This document shows positions 57,201-64,000 of a stretch of DNA of 64,000 bases, in pieces. This DNA is from Burkholderia catarinensis (GTDB lineage: Bacteria; Pseudomonadota; Gammaproteobacteria; Burkholderiales; Burkholderiaceae): assembly GCF_001883705.2 (NCBI RefSeq), contig NZ_MDEQ02000008.1, forward strand, positions 1-64,000, read 5' to 3'. The translations under genes were made by a program, and so were the position numbers. Under the pieces are notes generated by a model. The model was not told the DNA's origin. It was given only the letters and a program-made list of their open reading frames with translations, and did no database searches. Numbering within the stretch: position 1 is the stretch's first letter; each line of letters starts with the position of its first letter.

Positions 57201-57340
57201 CCCTGGTGTTCCTGCCTGCGATGTATTCGATCTGGTTCAAGATCAGGCCCGGCAAACCCGCGGGTTCGCACCACAGCCGGCATGAACCGGCACCGCTTTC
57301 CGAACAGAAGCTGCAGGACGCGCTCGACACGCGCGGGTAA
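54200..57340 (+). CDS. RND family efflux permease (TriC/AcrB-like)
   Basis: A 1046-residue proton-driven pump starting at GTG 54200. It begins ALAVRERAITLFLICLISLA, like TriC-type permeases. The proton relay pair Asp405-Asp406 lies in GLLVDDAIIAIEMM. Two large periplasmic loops and two membrane bundles are present, with a variable hydrophilic C-terminus of about 30 residues. It follows the adaptor with a 4-base overlap. Substrate unknown. It is only distantly related to the permease at 16444. Confidence 0.92.
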   Translation: MSESRFNLSALAVRERAITLFLICLISLAGLVSFFKLGRAEDPAFTVKVMTIITAWPGATAQEMHDQVAEKIEKRMQELRWYDRSETYTRPGLAFTTLTLLDSTPPSEVQEQFYQARKKIGDEANNLPSGIIGPMVNDEYADVTFALFALKAKGEPQRLLVRDAETMRQRLLHVPGVKKVNIIGEQAERIYVQFSHDRLATLGVSPQDVFAALNGQNALTPAGSVETRGPEVFIRLDGAFDKLQKIRDTPVVVQGRTLKLSDIATVERGYEDPATFMIRNNGEPALLLGIVMRDGWNGLDLGKALDSEVGTINAEMPLGMSLTKVTDQAVNISSAVDEFMVKFFAALLVVMLVSFVSMGWRVGLVVAAAVPLTLAVVFVVMAATGKNFDRITLGSLILALGLLVDDAIIAIEMMVVKMEEGYSRVAASAYAWSHTAAPMLAGTLVTAVGFMPNGFARSTAGEYTSNMFWIVGIALIASWVVAVVFTPYLGVKMLPDFKKFEGGHDAIYDTPRYNRFRQLLTRVIARKWLVAGSVVGLFVLAILGMAVVKKQFFPISDRPEVLIEVQMPYGTSISQTSAATMKVEAWLARQKEARIVTAYVGQGAPRFYLAMGPELPDPSFAKIVIRTDSQDERDALKERLRQAVAGGLAPEARVRVTQLVFGPYSPFPVAYRITGPNPDKLRGIAAEVQRVMLNSPMMRTVNADWGTRSPTLHFTLQQDRLQAVGLTSSAVAQQLQFLLTGVSVTAVREDIRTVQVMARSAGEARLDPARLGDFTLAGANGQRIPLSQVGKVDVRMEEPIMRWRDRVPTITVRGDIADGLQPPDVSTAITKQLQPIMDKLPSGYRIEQAGSIEESGKATTAMLPLFPIMLAITLVIIIFQVRSISAMVMVFLTSPLGLIGVVPTLILFRQPFGINALVGLIALSGILMRNTLILIGQIHQNEQAGLDPFQAVVEATVQRARPVILTAMAAILAFIPLTHSVFWGTLAYTLIGGTFAGTILTLVFLPAMYSIWFKIRPGKPAGSHHSRHEPAPLSEQKLQDALDTRG

Positions 57341-57375
57341 AACATAATCAACTCACCGTATCGAAGGAAACTGCC

Positions 57376-58194
57376 ATGTCGAACTCCATCGTTGTCGTCG
57401 TGACCGGCGTGTCGTCGGGCATCGGGCGCGCCGCCGCAGAGAAGTTTGCCAAGCGCGGGTGCCGCGTATTCGGCACCGTGCGCAGCCTCACCAAAACAGC
57501 GCCCGTATCCGGTGTCGAACTTGTCGAAATGGACGTTCGCGACCATGCTTCCGTTCAATCCGGAATCCAGACCATCATCGATCGCGCCGGTCGGATCGAC
57601 GTGCTCGTCAACAATGCCGGAGCGAGCCTGATCGGTGCCGTGGAGGAAACCTCGGTTGCCGAAGCGACGGCACTGTTCGACACCAATGTATTCAGCATCC
57701 TGCGCACGATACAGGCGGTACTTCCGCATATGCGGGCACGGCGTCGCGGAAGAATCGTCAATGTCAGTTCGGTGCTCGGTTTCTTGCCGGCTCCCTACAT
57801 GGGGCTCTATTCGGCGTCCAAGCATGCGGTGGAAGGGCTGACTGAAACGCTGGACCACGAGGTGCGCCAGTTCGGCATCCGCGCGACGCTGGTCGAACCG
57901 TCTTATACGCGGACGAACCTGGACGTCAATGCGCCGCAGGCGAGCGTGAAAGTCGCCGACTATGACCGCGAGCGTACGCTTGCGTCGCGCGCTGTCGTCA
58001 ACAGCATCAAAGACGCGCCCGAACCCGACGGCGTGGCCAGCACCCTTGTCGAAGCAGCGCTCGGCGCGTGGCGCATGCGCCGCACGCCGAGCGGTGAAGC
58101 CTCTCTCCTGAGCAAATTGCGGCGCTTCATGCCGGCCGGCCCCGTCGATGCGAGCCTGAGGAAAACCTTCGGCTTGCCGAAAAAAACGGCCTAG
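57376..58194 (+). CDS. Short-chain dehydrogenase/reductase
   Basis: A 272-residue NAD(P)-dependent oxidoreductase of the classical SDR fold. The cofactor motif T-G-V-S-S-G-I-G is at residues 10-17, an NNAG segment near 77-80 (VLVNNAGASL), and the catalytic Tyr145-x3-Lys149 in YSASKHAVEG. It starts 35 bases after the permease stop and is probably in the same transcript. It may modify the pump's substrate or a related aldehyde or ketone. Specificity unknown. Confidence 0.9.
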   Translation: MSNSIVVVVTGVSSGIGRAAAEKFAKRGCRVFGTVRSLTKTAPVSGVELVEMDVRDHASVQSGIQTIIDRAGRIDVLVNNAGASLIGAVEETSVAEATALFDTNVFSILRTIQAVLPHMRARRRGRIVNVSSVLGFLPAPYMGLYSASKHAVEGLTETLDHEVRQFGIRATLVEPSYTRTNLDVNAPQASVKVADYDRERTLASRAVVNSIKDAPEPDGVASTLVEAALGAWRMRRTPSGEASLLSKLRRFMPAGPVDASLRKTFGLPKKTA

Positions 58195-58281
58195 CTGCTT
58201 TCACGTACGACCGCCTCGCAGGGCAGCAGCTTCTGCCGGTGACGCTGCGTTGCGATCGACGGCGGATCGTCGCCCGGCAGC

Positions 58282-58638
58282 GTGACAATCCGCGCGGGCT
58301 GCTCGCTGAATATGAGCGGACCGTGGCCCAGGCTGGTCCGTTGCGTCGAGAACGGCAACCGGCCAATCTCGAACAACCTGTGCGAGAACGCGATCCGGCC
58401 GTTCGTCGCCGGAAGGCGGAATTACTTGTTCGCCGGCGCCGACTCCGGCGGTGAACGTGCTGCCGCGATGTATAGCCTGATCGGCACGGCGCGCCTGAAC
58501 GGCCCCGATCCCGGGGCGTATCTCTCCTACGTGCTCGAGCGCATCGCTGACCATCCGATCAACCGCATCGACGAACTGCTGCCGTGGAACGTGGCGCCGT
58601 CGCTGCCCTCTACCGCTCACGTCGAACCCATCCTATAG
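58282..58638 (+). pseudogene. IS66-family transposase C-terminal fragment
   Basis: The frame reads [39 protein letters not shown] and [21 protein letters not shown], ending DELLPWNV, which is the C-terminal part of IS66 TnpC. The catalytic N-terminal part is missing. It lies right behind the SDR gene and marks an old insertion. Confidence 0.82.
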
Positions 58639-59342
58639 CATCGCGATTCTCCCGCCGTCAACGACCTACGCCACGGTGCTGATCGAGTGCTTACGCTCAT
58701 TCGATCGAGATGCGGAATACGAATACAGATCGGAGATACGATCGATACGCAAGTGGTCGATTCCGTGCTCGCTCAGCAATTGCACCGATTGACCTCCCTC
58801 GTTAGCCGCTCACTTCGAACTGCTCTTCACCCCACGCGACGGCCGGGGTTGGGGAAGCTATTTCTATTTATATAAATCGGCTTCGATCAAGGAAGGCCAT
58901 TCGACGCCGCGCGTCGACCACGGCGTGGCGCGCTCCGCATCACGCCCGCAAGCCCTGTCACACGTTTTGGCACCACGCGCCTATCCTGCAATAGCTCCCT
59001 TGCCCCTCTCGACCCAGACCAACGAACACAACCGGAACGCGACTGGTACATGGGCGCACGCCGATGGCACATTGAGGGAACATCATCCGGGCAAACATTC
59101 GGGACGCAGACCGGGTACGCAAGCGCTACAGTAAGCGCAGTGGCCCGCACCACGCGGTGCAATCTGCACCACGCCCCGCGAGCCTTGTCAGTTCGGACTC
59201 CGCGCAATCCACGATCGCCGCAACAACGTTTCACTGTTCAGCAATGTGGTGCACCTTGAACCCGCGCCACGCTTGCCAGAGCGACCGTTTCGCACGCGGT
59301 TTGGTACGTGCGTCATGTCTGTGCATGATGCGGCGGCCACGC
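58639..59342. other. Gap of about 700 bases without a gene
   Basis: Between the IS66 fragment and the toxin gene I see no frame with a plausible start, family or ribosome site. The only feature is a short A/T-rich run near 58860-58880. It is probably decayed mobile-element DNA. Confidence 0.4.
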
Positions 59343-59831
59343 CTACTTCACCGTCGCCAACGGCAAAAACAACGCCAACGGATCGTGCGTGAGGGACTGG
59401 AAGCCGAAGTGTCCATAGAACGCTGCGGCGCCCTCGTCCTTCGCGTCGACGGTCAAGGCAACGGCAGGGATTTCCGAGCTGGCGGCCCGTCGCAGGGCAT
59501 TGACCAGCAATGCTGCACCCAGTCCCCTCCCCCGATAACGGCGGTCAACGGCCAGCCGACCCATGCGGACCGCCGGGATCGCGGGATAGCGAGGCAGCTT
59601 GCGCGCCACCTCTCGGGGCAAATCGGCCAACGCGATGCTGGCGGCCGACACCGTGTAGTAGCCCACGACGACGTTGCTATCGAGCATCACAAAGCACGCG
59701 GCCACTCGGCGCCGAACGTCCTGCGTCACCGTTTCGCGCAAGTAGCGGTCAAGCGCCGGCGTGCCACATTCAAAACCGGTTCGATCATGGGCCGCGCCGA
59801 GCACGGCCACCGTCAGCTGTGGACCGGTCAT
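59343..59831 (-). CDS. GNAT-type toxin (TacT/AtaT-like acetyltransferase)
   Basis: A 162-residue acetyltransferase. The acetyl-CoA loop RYRGRGLGAALL lies at 98-109 and a catalytic-type Tyr139 in AAFYGHFGF. The opening sequence with FECGTPALDRYL is typical of toxins of the DUF1778-GNAT class, which acetylate aminoacyl-tRNA and stop translation. It overlaps the antitoxin stop by 4 bases. All key residues look intact. Confidence 0.88.
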   Translation of the reverse strand: MTGPQLTVAVLGAAHDRTGFECGTPALDRYLRETVTQDVRRRVAACFVMLDSNVVVGYYTVSAASIALADLPREVARKLPRYPAIPAVRMGRLAVDRRYRGRGLGAALLVNALRRAASSEIPAVALTVDAKDEGAAAFYGHFGFQSLTHDPLALFLPLATVK

Positions 59832-60097
59832 TCGTTACGCAGCAGTTGATCGTGACGATCGAGTGCACGCTGCAATGCGTCCGTGGGCTTGGCGGGCGAC
59901 AAAATCGCCTCGGCGAAGCGCTCCGAATCCGCCACCGACAGGCGAATCACTTCCGCGTCGGAAATGGCGCGTTGCGCGGCTTCGCGCGCAGCGGACACGA
60001 CGAAGTCCGACATCGTGCGCCCCTGGATCTCGGCGGCCCGGCGGATCACGGACAGCACGTCGGTCTCGATGCGCGCTTCAAAGCGGGTAGTAGCCAT
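59828..60097 (-). CDS. DUF1778 antitoxin (TacA/AtaR-like)
   Basis: An 89-residue antitoxin with ribbon-helix-helix N-terminus (RFEARIETDVLSVIRRAAEI, then TMSDFVVSAA) and a C-terminal toxin-binding arm. The ATG at 60097 has GGAGG 9 bases upstream. A well-formed promoter with direct-repeat operator copies precedes it. It neutralises the GNAT toxin and represses its own operon together with it. Confidence 0.88.
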   Translation of the reverse strand: MATTRFEARIETDVLSVIRRAAEIQGRTMSDFVVSAAREAAQRAISDAEVIRLSVADSERFAEAILSPAKPTDALQRALDRHDQLLRNE

Positions 60098-60118
60098 GAG
60101 TTGTTACCTCCTCGTGCA

Positions 60119-60169
60119 AATGTACGGAAAATTGCCGGGTGCGTCAAGTCGTACGGAAAATTGCCGGGT
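60119..60169 (-). promoter_or_regulatory. Promoter of the DUF1778/GNAT operon with two direct-repeat operators
   Basis: On the minus strand TTGACG (60142-60147) and TACATT (60119-60124) are 17 bases apart. Two identical 19-bp copies of GTACGGAAAATTGCCGGGT lie at 60122-60140 and 60151-60169 on the plus strand. The first fills the promoter spacer and the second lies upstream of the -35. Their centres are 29 bases apart, near three helical turns. Confidence 0.78.
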
Positions 60170-60404
60170 CGATGCGCGACGCCGGCATTGTCCCTCGTTG
60201 GTCAACACGCTAATCGCGTTAAGGTGCTGCCCGAGTTCCGCCGGCGACCGTTGAGTGCGCCGGCGCCGCCGGGCAAGGGACACAGCTTGGGGTACACGTT
60301 GCGATGTGCGATCGGCATGCCACACTCAATCGCCCATCTGATAAGCAGAGTTATCAGAAGTGGTACTTTTGCGCCCTGCCTCGCTGCCTGCCTGCGCCGC
60401 CCAT

Positions 60405-60429
60405 GAAAAAACCCGGCCGAAGCCGGGTT
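60405..60429 (-). terminator. Strong Rho-independent terminator
   Basis: On the minus strand, AACCCGGC and GCCGGGTT form an 8-bp stem with a TTCG loop, followed by TTTT and ATG-like sequence. The tetraloop is the very stable UUCG class. The gene it served is the broken frame at 60459-60575. Confidence 0.75.
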
Positions 60430-60458
60430 GGGGAATACGTGAGCGTGGGTCGTACAGG

Positions 60459-60575
60459 CTATTTCGCAGGGCCGCTCAGCAACGTGAGCACCGCGGTCCT
60501 GACCGCCACCCGGGCGCCTTCGTTCACGGCGGTCCGCGTCACGCGCGCGCCGAGGGCGAGCGCCAGGCGCGGCAG
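60459..60575 (-). pseudogene. 3' end of a lost gene
   Basis: The last 38 codons of a frame remain (LPRLALALGARVTRTAVNEG through LLSGPAK), bounded upstream by a stop at 60576-60578. The strong terminator 30 bases downstream is preserved. The upstream part has been replaced by an IS66 remnant. Family not recognised. Confidence 0.45.
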
Positions 60576-60639
60576 TCAGGCGGCCCGATCGGCCTTAGGC
60601 GGGCGGCCACGGCGAAAGCACGCTGTCCCAGTACTCGAC

Positions 60640-61030
60640 CAGCGTTAGTCTGAACGCCGGCAGCGACCGCGCACCCGGTACAGCGCCCGCGTGCTCTCCC
60701 TCATCGAGCGCATGCTGGTCGAGCATCTGCCGGGCGTCGTGCCGTCGAGTTTGCTCGGCAAGACATTGCAGTACATGAGCAGACAGTGGCACAAGCTGGT
60801 CTGATACGTCGGTAACGGCAACGGGCCGATCCCGAACAACCTGTGCGAGAACGCGATCCAGCCGTTCGTCGTCGGCCGCACGGGCCGGCTGTTCTCCGAT
60901 ACGATCGCCTGTGCATAGGCTGGCGCCAATCTCCACTCGCTGGTCGAGACCTCCAAGGCTAACGGCATCGACCCATACCGCCCTCTTGTCCGGCTATTCC
61001 GGAAACTTCCGTTCGCGAGCACCGCGGGTG
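60640..61030 (+). pseudogene. IS66-family transposase fragment with stop codons
   Basis: Reading in one frame gives SLLGKTLQYMSRQWHKLV, stop, [32 protein letters not shown], a second stop, then SLVETSKANGIDPYRPLVRL. This is the C-terminal part of IS66 TnpC with two in-frame stops. It is more like the typical TnpC than the copy at 58282 and is not a repeat of it. Confidence 0.85.
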
Positions 61031-61299
61031 ACGACGAGGTACGCTTGCCACGGATGTCGCCAGTCGAAACACCACGATCACAAGACGAGACGAGCTGCGT
61101 CGCACCTTTGTGATGCGGGCTGGCCGCCCCTCCGACGCAGACCCACTCGCAAAGCCAGGCAGGTTCGTTCCGATCCTCCGTCTGCGCGTCTGACGGGTGT
61201 CATTGATTGGACGCTTACGCAGATTTTTCACACTCGCCACAATATTCGGGCGCCTGAAACGTCTTCAGACGCATGGAATCGCCACCCACTTCGCACACG

Positions 61300-61854
61300 A
61301 TGACCGACCCAGACCGCGAAATCACCGCGACCGTGATGCGTGAACGAACGCGGCTGGTGAATTTTATCCGGCGTCGGATACGCGATCCGGATGATGCCGA
61401 GGACATTCTGCAGGATGTGTTTCACGAGTTTGTGCAGGCTTATCGACTCCCTGCGCCCATTGAACAGGCGAGCGCGTGGCTTTTCCGCACCGCGCGCAAC
61501 CGCATCATCGATCGTTTTCGCAAAAAGAAGGAGCAGCCGCTGACCGATCTGCTCGAGGCCGACGACGAAGCGAACAGCGAGTATCGCCTGGACCTCGCGC
61601 TACCGGCGCACGATGCCGGCCCCGAAGCACTCTACGCCCGCACGCGATTGCTCAAGGCCTTGCAGGATGCGCTCGACGAGTTGCCGGCGAATCAGTGCGA
61701 GGTGTTTATCGCGCACGAACTGGAGGGCCGCTCCTTCAAGGAGATGGCCGCGCAAAGCGGCGTCGCGCTCAATACCCTGCTGGCGCGCAAACGATATGCG
61801 GTCTTGCATCTGCGTGCCCGACTGCAGCCCATTTATGACGAATTGGATATCTAG
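61300..61854 (+). CDS. ECF-type RNA polymerase sigma factor
   Basis: A 184-residue sigma factor with region 2 (LVNFIRRRIRDPDDAEDILQ, then AWLFRTARNRIIDRFRKK) and region 4 (LPANQCEVFIAHELEGRSFK, then ALNTLLARKRYAVLHLR). A start at ATG 61273 (193 aa) is also possible; neither has a clear ribosome site. It is followed after 12 bases by a small membrane protein and then a ferredoxin. No obvious anti-sigma factor gene is present, though the small membrane protein could act as one (inference). Confidence 0.88.
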   Translation: MTDPDREITATVMRERTRLVNFIRRRIRDPDDAEDILQDVFHEFVQAYRLPAPIEQASAWLFRTARNRIIDRFRKKKEQPLTDLLEADDEANSEYRLDLALPAHDAGPEALYARTRLLKALQDALDELPANQCEVFIAHELEGRSFKEMAAQSGVALNTLLARKRYAVLHLRARLQPIYDELDI

Positions 61855-61866
61855 AGGAGTCGGTTG

Positions 61867-62175
61867 ATGAATTTTCGAATCAGATGTGCAGGCAAGGCGC
61901 TGCTCGTGGTGATCGCCGCGGGCGTGCTCGGATGGGTCGTCATGATGCTATGGAACTGGGTGATTCCGGCGCTATTCGTCGGCGCCCGTACGATCGACTT
62001 CGCCCATGCGCTGGGCCTGCTCGTGTTGAGCCGCATCCTGTTCGGCGGCTTCCGCGGGCACCGGGGCTGGCACGGCCGGCGCCACTGGCGCAAGTGGGAA
62101 TCCATGACGCCCGAAGAACGCGAGCTGTTCCAGCGCACATGGCGATCGGGCGGCAACCGGGACACGGGGGAGTGA
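61867..62175 (+). CDS. Small membrane protein in a sigma factor operon
   Basis: A 102-residue protein with two hydrophobic segments (about 9-32 and 35-60) and a polar, His/Arg/Trp-rich C-terminal half containing RGHRGWHGRRHWRKWESMTP. The ATG at 61867 has GAGGAG 7 bases upstream. This type of protein often follows such ECF sigma genes. Its role is unknown; an anti-sigma or metal-sensing role is possible because of the His-rich segment. Confidence 0.72.
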   Translation: MNFRIRCAGKALLVVIAAGVLGWVVMMLWNWVIPALFVGARTIDFAHALGLLVLSRILFGGFRGHRGWHGRRHWRKWESMTPEERELFQRTWRSGGNRDTGE

Positions 62176-62177
62176 GC

Positions 62178-62474
62178 ATGCGCGAGAAATCAACGAGCGA
62201 CTGCCAGCAAAAGCCGGGCGTGATTGCGCCGGTCGTCGATCTGAACCGCTGCGAAGGCAAGGGAGATTGCGTCACCGTTTGCCCCGAGAACGTGTTCGAG
62301 ATCCGGCGAATCGACCAGGCCGATTACCTCGGTCTCGACCTGATGCATCGCTTGAAGCTGCGCGTGCATGGAATGAAAGTCGCCTACACGCCGAATGCGA
62401 ACGCCTGCCGGTCATGCGGATTTTGCGTGACGGCGTGCCCTGAGCGCGCAATCAAGCTCGCCCGAAGGGCATAG
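62178..62474 (+). CDS. Ferredoxin-like protein with two iron-sulfur motifs, one incomplete
   Basis: A 98-residue small electron carrier. The second motif is complete, Cys77-x2-Cys80-x2-Cys83-x3-Cys87. The first is Cys25-x5-Cys31-x3-Cys35-Pro with Lys28 in place of the usual second Cys, so that site probably holds a [3Fe-4S] cluster, as in 7Fe ferredoxins. The ATG at 62178 has GGGGGAG 5 bases upstream and lies right behind the small membrane protein stop. The redox partner is unknown. Confidence 0.87.
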   Translation: MREKSTSDCQQKPGVIAPVVDLNRCEGKGDCVTVCPENVFEIRRIDQADYLGLDLMHRLKLRVHGMKVAYTPNANACRSCGFCVTACPERAIKLARRA

Positions 62475-62579
62475 CATCACCCGTGTTCGCCGACGACGGA
62501 ACGATTGCGCGGGAAGCCTGAAGGAAGCGGCATTCGTTGGATACATCGTCGACGTCATCAATCTCGTCAAGGAACGCCC

Positions 62580-63296
62580 ATGGCTTCACCCACCACCGTT
62601 CTTTTGCGACGGCTTCATGAAGCGTGCCGGACTGAAATCATTGCCCGCGCACGCGCGCAGTTCCAGGGGCCGAACGAGGCGTTTCCGACGCTCGTCGACG
62701 AATACGAAGCGCTCGCACCCCGGCTGCGCGGACGGTTTCTCGAAACGCTCGGACTGTCCAGCGAAGACTTCGCGTCCTCGGAAGGCAGTCGGCTATCATT
62801 AGCCGCGTCCGCGGCAACGGGAAGATTTTTACGCAACCTGGTGCTCGCGCAACGACCGGCCAGAATCCTTGAACTCGGCAGTTCCCGCGGCGTGTGCACC
62901 CTGTATTTCGGCGACGCGCTGCGCACGTTGGGCCGTGGCGTGGTCGTAGCGACCGAACGCGATGCGCTCGAGTGCATACATCGGCGCGCTCACGTCAAAA
63001 CAACGGGCCTGGACGCCTATATCGACTTGCGGCAGGGCGACGTATTCGAGACTGTTGCCGAACTGGACGGTACCTTCGACCTGGTATTCATCGACGTATG
63101 GGCCGACGCCTATCTGAAGCTGTTCAAGCAGATCGAGCGCCTGCTCCGCCCGGGCTCGGTCGTACTTGCCGGCAACATGTACACAGCCGAGGATGCCGTT
63201 CGACCGTACAAGCGCTACCTCGACAACGATCCGCGGTTTTCGACCACGACGCTGAACTTTGAATCAGGGGTCGAATTTACGGTCGTCGTTTCTTAA
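62580..63296 (+). CDS. Class I SAM-dependent methyltransferase (O-methyltransferase-like)
   Basis: A 238-residue Rossmann-fold methyltransferase. Motif I ILELGSSRGVCTLYF holds the SAM-binding glycine loop, and TFDLVFIDVWADAYLKLF matches motif IV of class I enzymes of the catechol O-methyltransferase type. The ATG at 62580 has AAGGA 5-6 bases upstream. It is unlinked in spacing to the ferredoxin (105 bases) and its substrate is unknown. Confidence 0.85.
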   Translation: MASPTTVLLRRLHEACRTEIIARARAQFQGPNEAFPTLVDEYEALAPRLRGRFLETLGLSSEDFASSEGSRLSLAASAATGRFLRNLVLAQRPARILELGSSRGVCTLYFGDALRTLGRGVVVATERDALECIHRRAHVKTTGLDAYIDLRQGDVFETVAELDGTFDLVFIDVWADAYLKLFKQIERLLRPGSVVLAGNMYTAEDAVRPYKRYLDNDPRFSTTTLNFESGVEFTVVVS

Positions 63297-63595
63297 GCGG
63301 AGATGTCGTCGACAGGTTCCTGCTGCGGCAGTCTCCGACTGAAGAACGCTGTGATAGGTCGATATTACGACCCGAAAGAAATCAAGAACATCCTTCATCC
63401 GATAACACGAGCGCGACTATCCGACAGATAAAAAATAGGTTTATCGCGGGATTCCGGGGAGCGCGGCCCACAGCGCGCATCGTCGGCCGAACGGCTGGGT
63501 CCGCATGCCGGCAGGGTTTTCATCAGGACATCCGGGGCGCGGCACGATCCATTATGGAGAAAGCACTGTCGCAGCCAACCGCAGGAGGGCGCACC

Positions 63596-64000
63596 GTGAC
63601 TGCCGATCCCACTCCCTCGACCGCCTTCGTGTTCGCCGGCGGCGGCAGCCTTGGCGCGATCGAGGTCGGCATGCTCCGCGAGCTGGTCGCGAGCGGCGAA
63701 CGGCCCGATTGCGTCGTCGGCGCGTCGGCGGGCGCGATCAATGCCGCCTATTTCGCCGGCCGGCCGGACGCGGACGGCGTCGCGATGCTCGCCGCGCTGT
63801 GGTGCAGAATCCGCCGTCAGGACGTCATGCCGTTCTCGATGCGCAGCATCATCGCGATGCTGCTGCGCAACCGGCCGCATCTGGTCGAGGCCGGTGCGCT
63901 GCGCCTGCTGCTGGAAAAGAACCTGCCGTACCGGCAGATCGAGCAGGCCGCGTTGCCGCTCCACATCGTCGCGACTGACGTGCTGAACGGCCACGAAGTC
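63596..64000 (+). CDS. Patatin-like phospholipase, 5' part
   Basis: The first 135 codons of a patatin-family lipid acyl hydrolase, cut by the window end. The oxyanion loop GGGSLG is at residues 15-20, and the nucleophile elbow GASAG at 42-46 has catalytic Ser44. The partner Asp must lie beyond the window. The GTG at 63596 has GGAGG 7 bases upstream and is better than ATG 63554. Confidence 0.87.
   Translation, partial: MTADPTPSTAFVFAGGGSLGAIEVGMLRELVASGERPDCVVGASAGAINAAYFAGRPDADGVAMLAALWCRIRRQDVMPFSMRSIIAMLLRNRPHLVEAGALRLLLEKNLPYRQIEQAALPLHIVATDVLNGHEV

Noticed and set aside
54164..57283. A 1039-codon frame antisense to the second RND permease
   Set aside because: Same reasoning: the permease strand shows all family motifs, the antisense shows none.
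60410..60429. The GC-rich hairpin here as an attachment site or repeat unit
   Set aside because: It has a UUCG loop and a T-run on one side only, which fits a terminator on the minus strand better.

Overview
The window is high-GC DNA of Burkholderia type, most likely the Burkholderia cepacia complex and probably a secondary chromosome or large replicon. The pointers are a UPF0182 membrane protein, a DUF4148 protein, an IrlRS/CusRS-like two-component pair, two RND efflux operons, an Ssu/Dsz-type organosulfur cluster, a YadA-like adhesin and an extra RpoD. No rRNA or tRNA genes and no CRISPR array were seen. The organism call is inferred from protein families, not from a marker gene.

Layout. 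(1) 1-6.1 kb, an accessory-looking stretch: a cut gene end, a full-length rpoD paralogue, a GNAT acetyltransferase, a GntR/FCD regulator overlapping a dicarboxylate/amino-acid symporter, and an unknown protein. (2) 6.7-15.4 kb, a stress locus: three consecutive SPFH (HflK/HflC-like) membrane proteins, one with a histidine-rich tail, are fused by 4-nt overlaps to a P1B-type metal ATPase without a metal-binding domain. Facing them are three different Hsp20 genes. A pair of back-to-back sigma32-type promoters, each with a 14-nt spacer, drives the Hsp20 genes and a small unknown gene. A promoter with the same spacing may precede the SPFH operon. This is the best candidate for an under-described system. 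(3) 15.6-24.8 kb: two small secreted proteins, then an RND efflux operon (permease, adaptor, outer-membrane factor) convergent with a histidine kinase/response regulator pair. Matching 6-nt-spaced inverted repeats lie before both operons. (4) 25-38.6 kb, organosulfur use: an SfnB-like oxidoreductase, two MFS transporters, a DszC-like plus DszA/NtaA-like flavin monooxygenase pair, and an SsuA-SsuC-SsuB importer. A UPF0182 gene with a decayed partial duplicate lies within it.

(5) 38.6-42 kb, a small scar region: a P-loop kinase-like protein, an IS66 remnant, a VapBC toxin-antitoxin pair with an operator, a truncated IS3-family element and an ACT-domain protein. (6) 42-50.7 kb, surface and iron functions: a 1197-residue trimeric autotransporter adhesin, a 1.1-kb noncoding gap, a response regulator with an AraC-type output domain, a TonB-dependent siderophore receptor and a TetR regulator. 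(7) 50.8-58.2 kb: a second RND system split around a TetR gene, with two copies of a 24-bp operator (GTGAC...GTCAC) before its two arms, followed by an SDR. (8) 58.2-64 kb: two more IS66 remnants, a TacAT-type DUF1778/GNAT toxin-antitoxin pair with direct-repeat operators on its promoter, an ECF-sigma/membrane-protein/ferredoxin operon, a methyltransferase and the start of a patatin phospholipase.

Very long open frames antisense to the SPFH, RND and adhesin genes are by-products of high GC and were not annotated.
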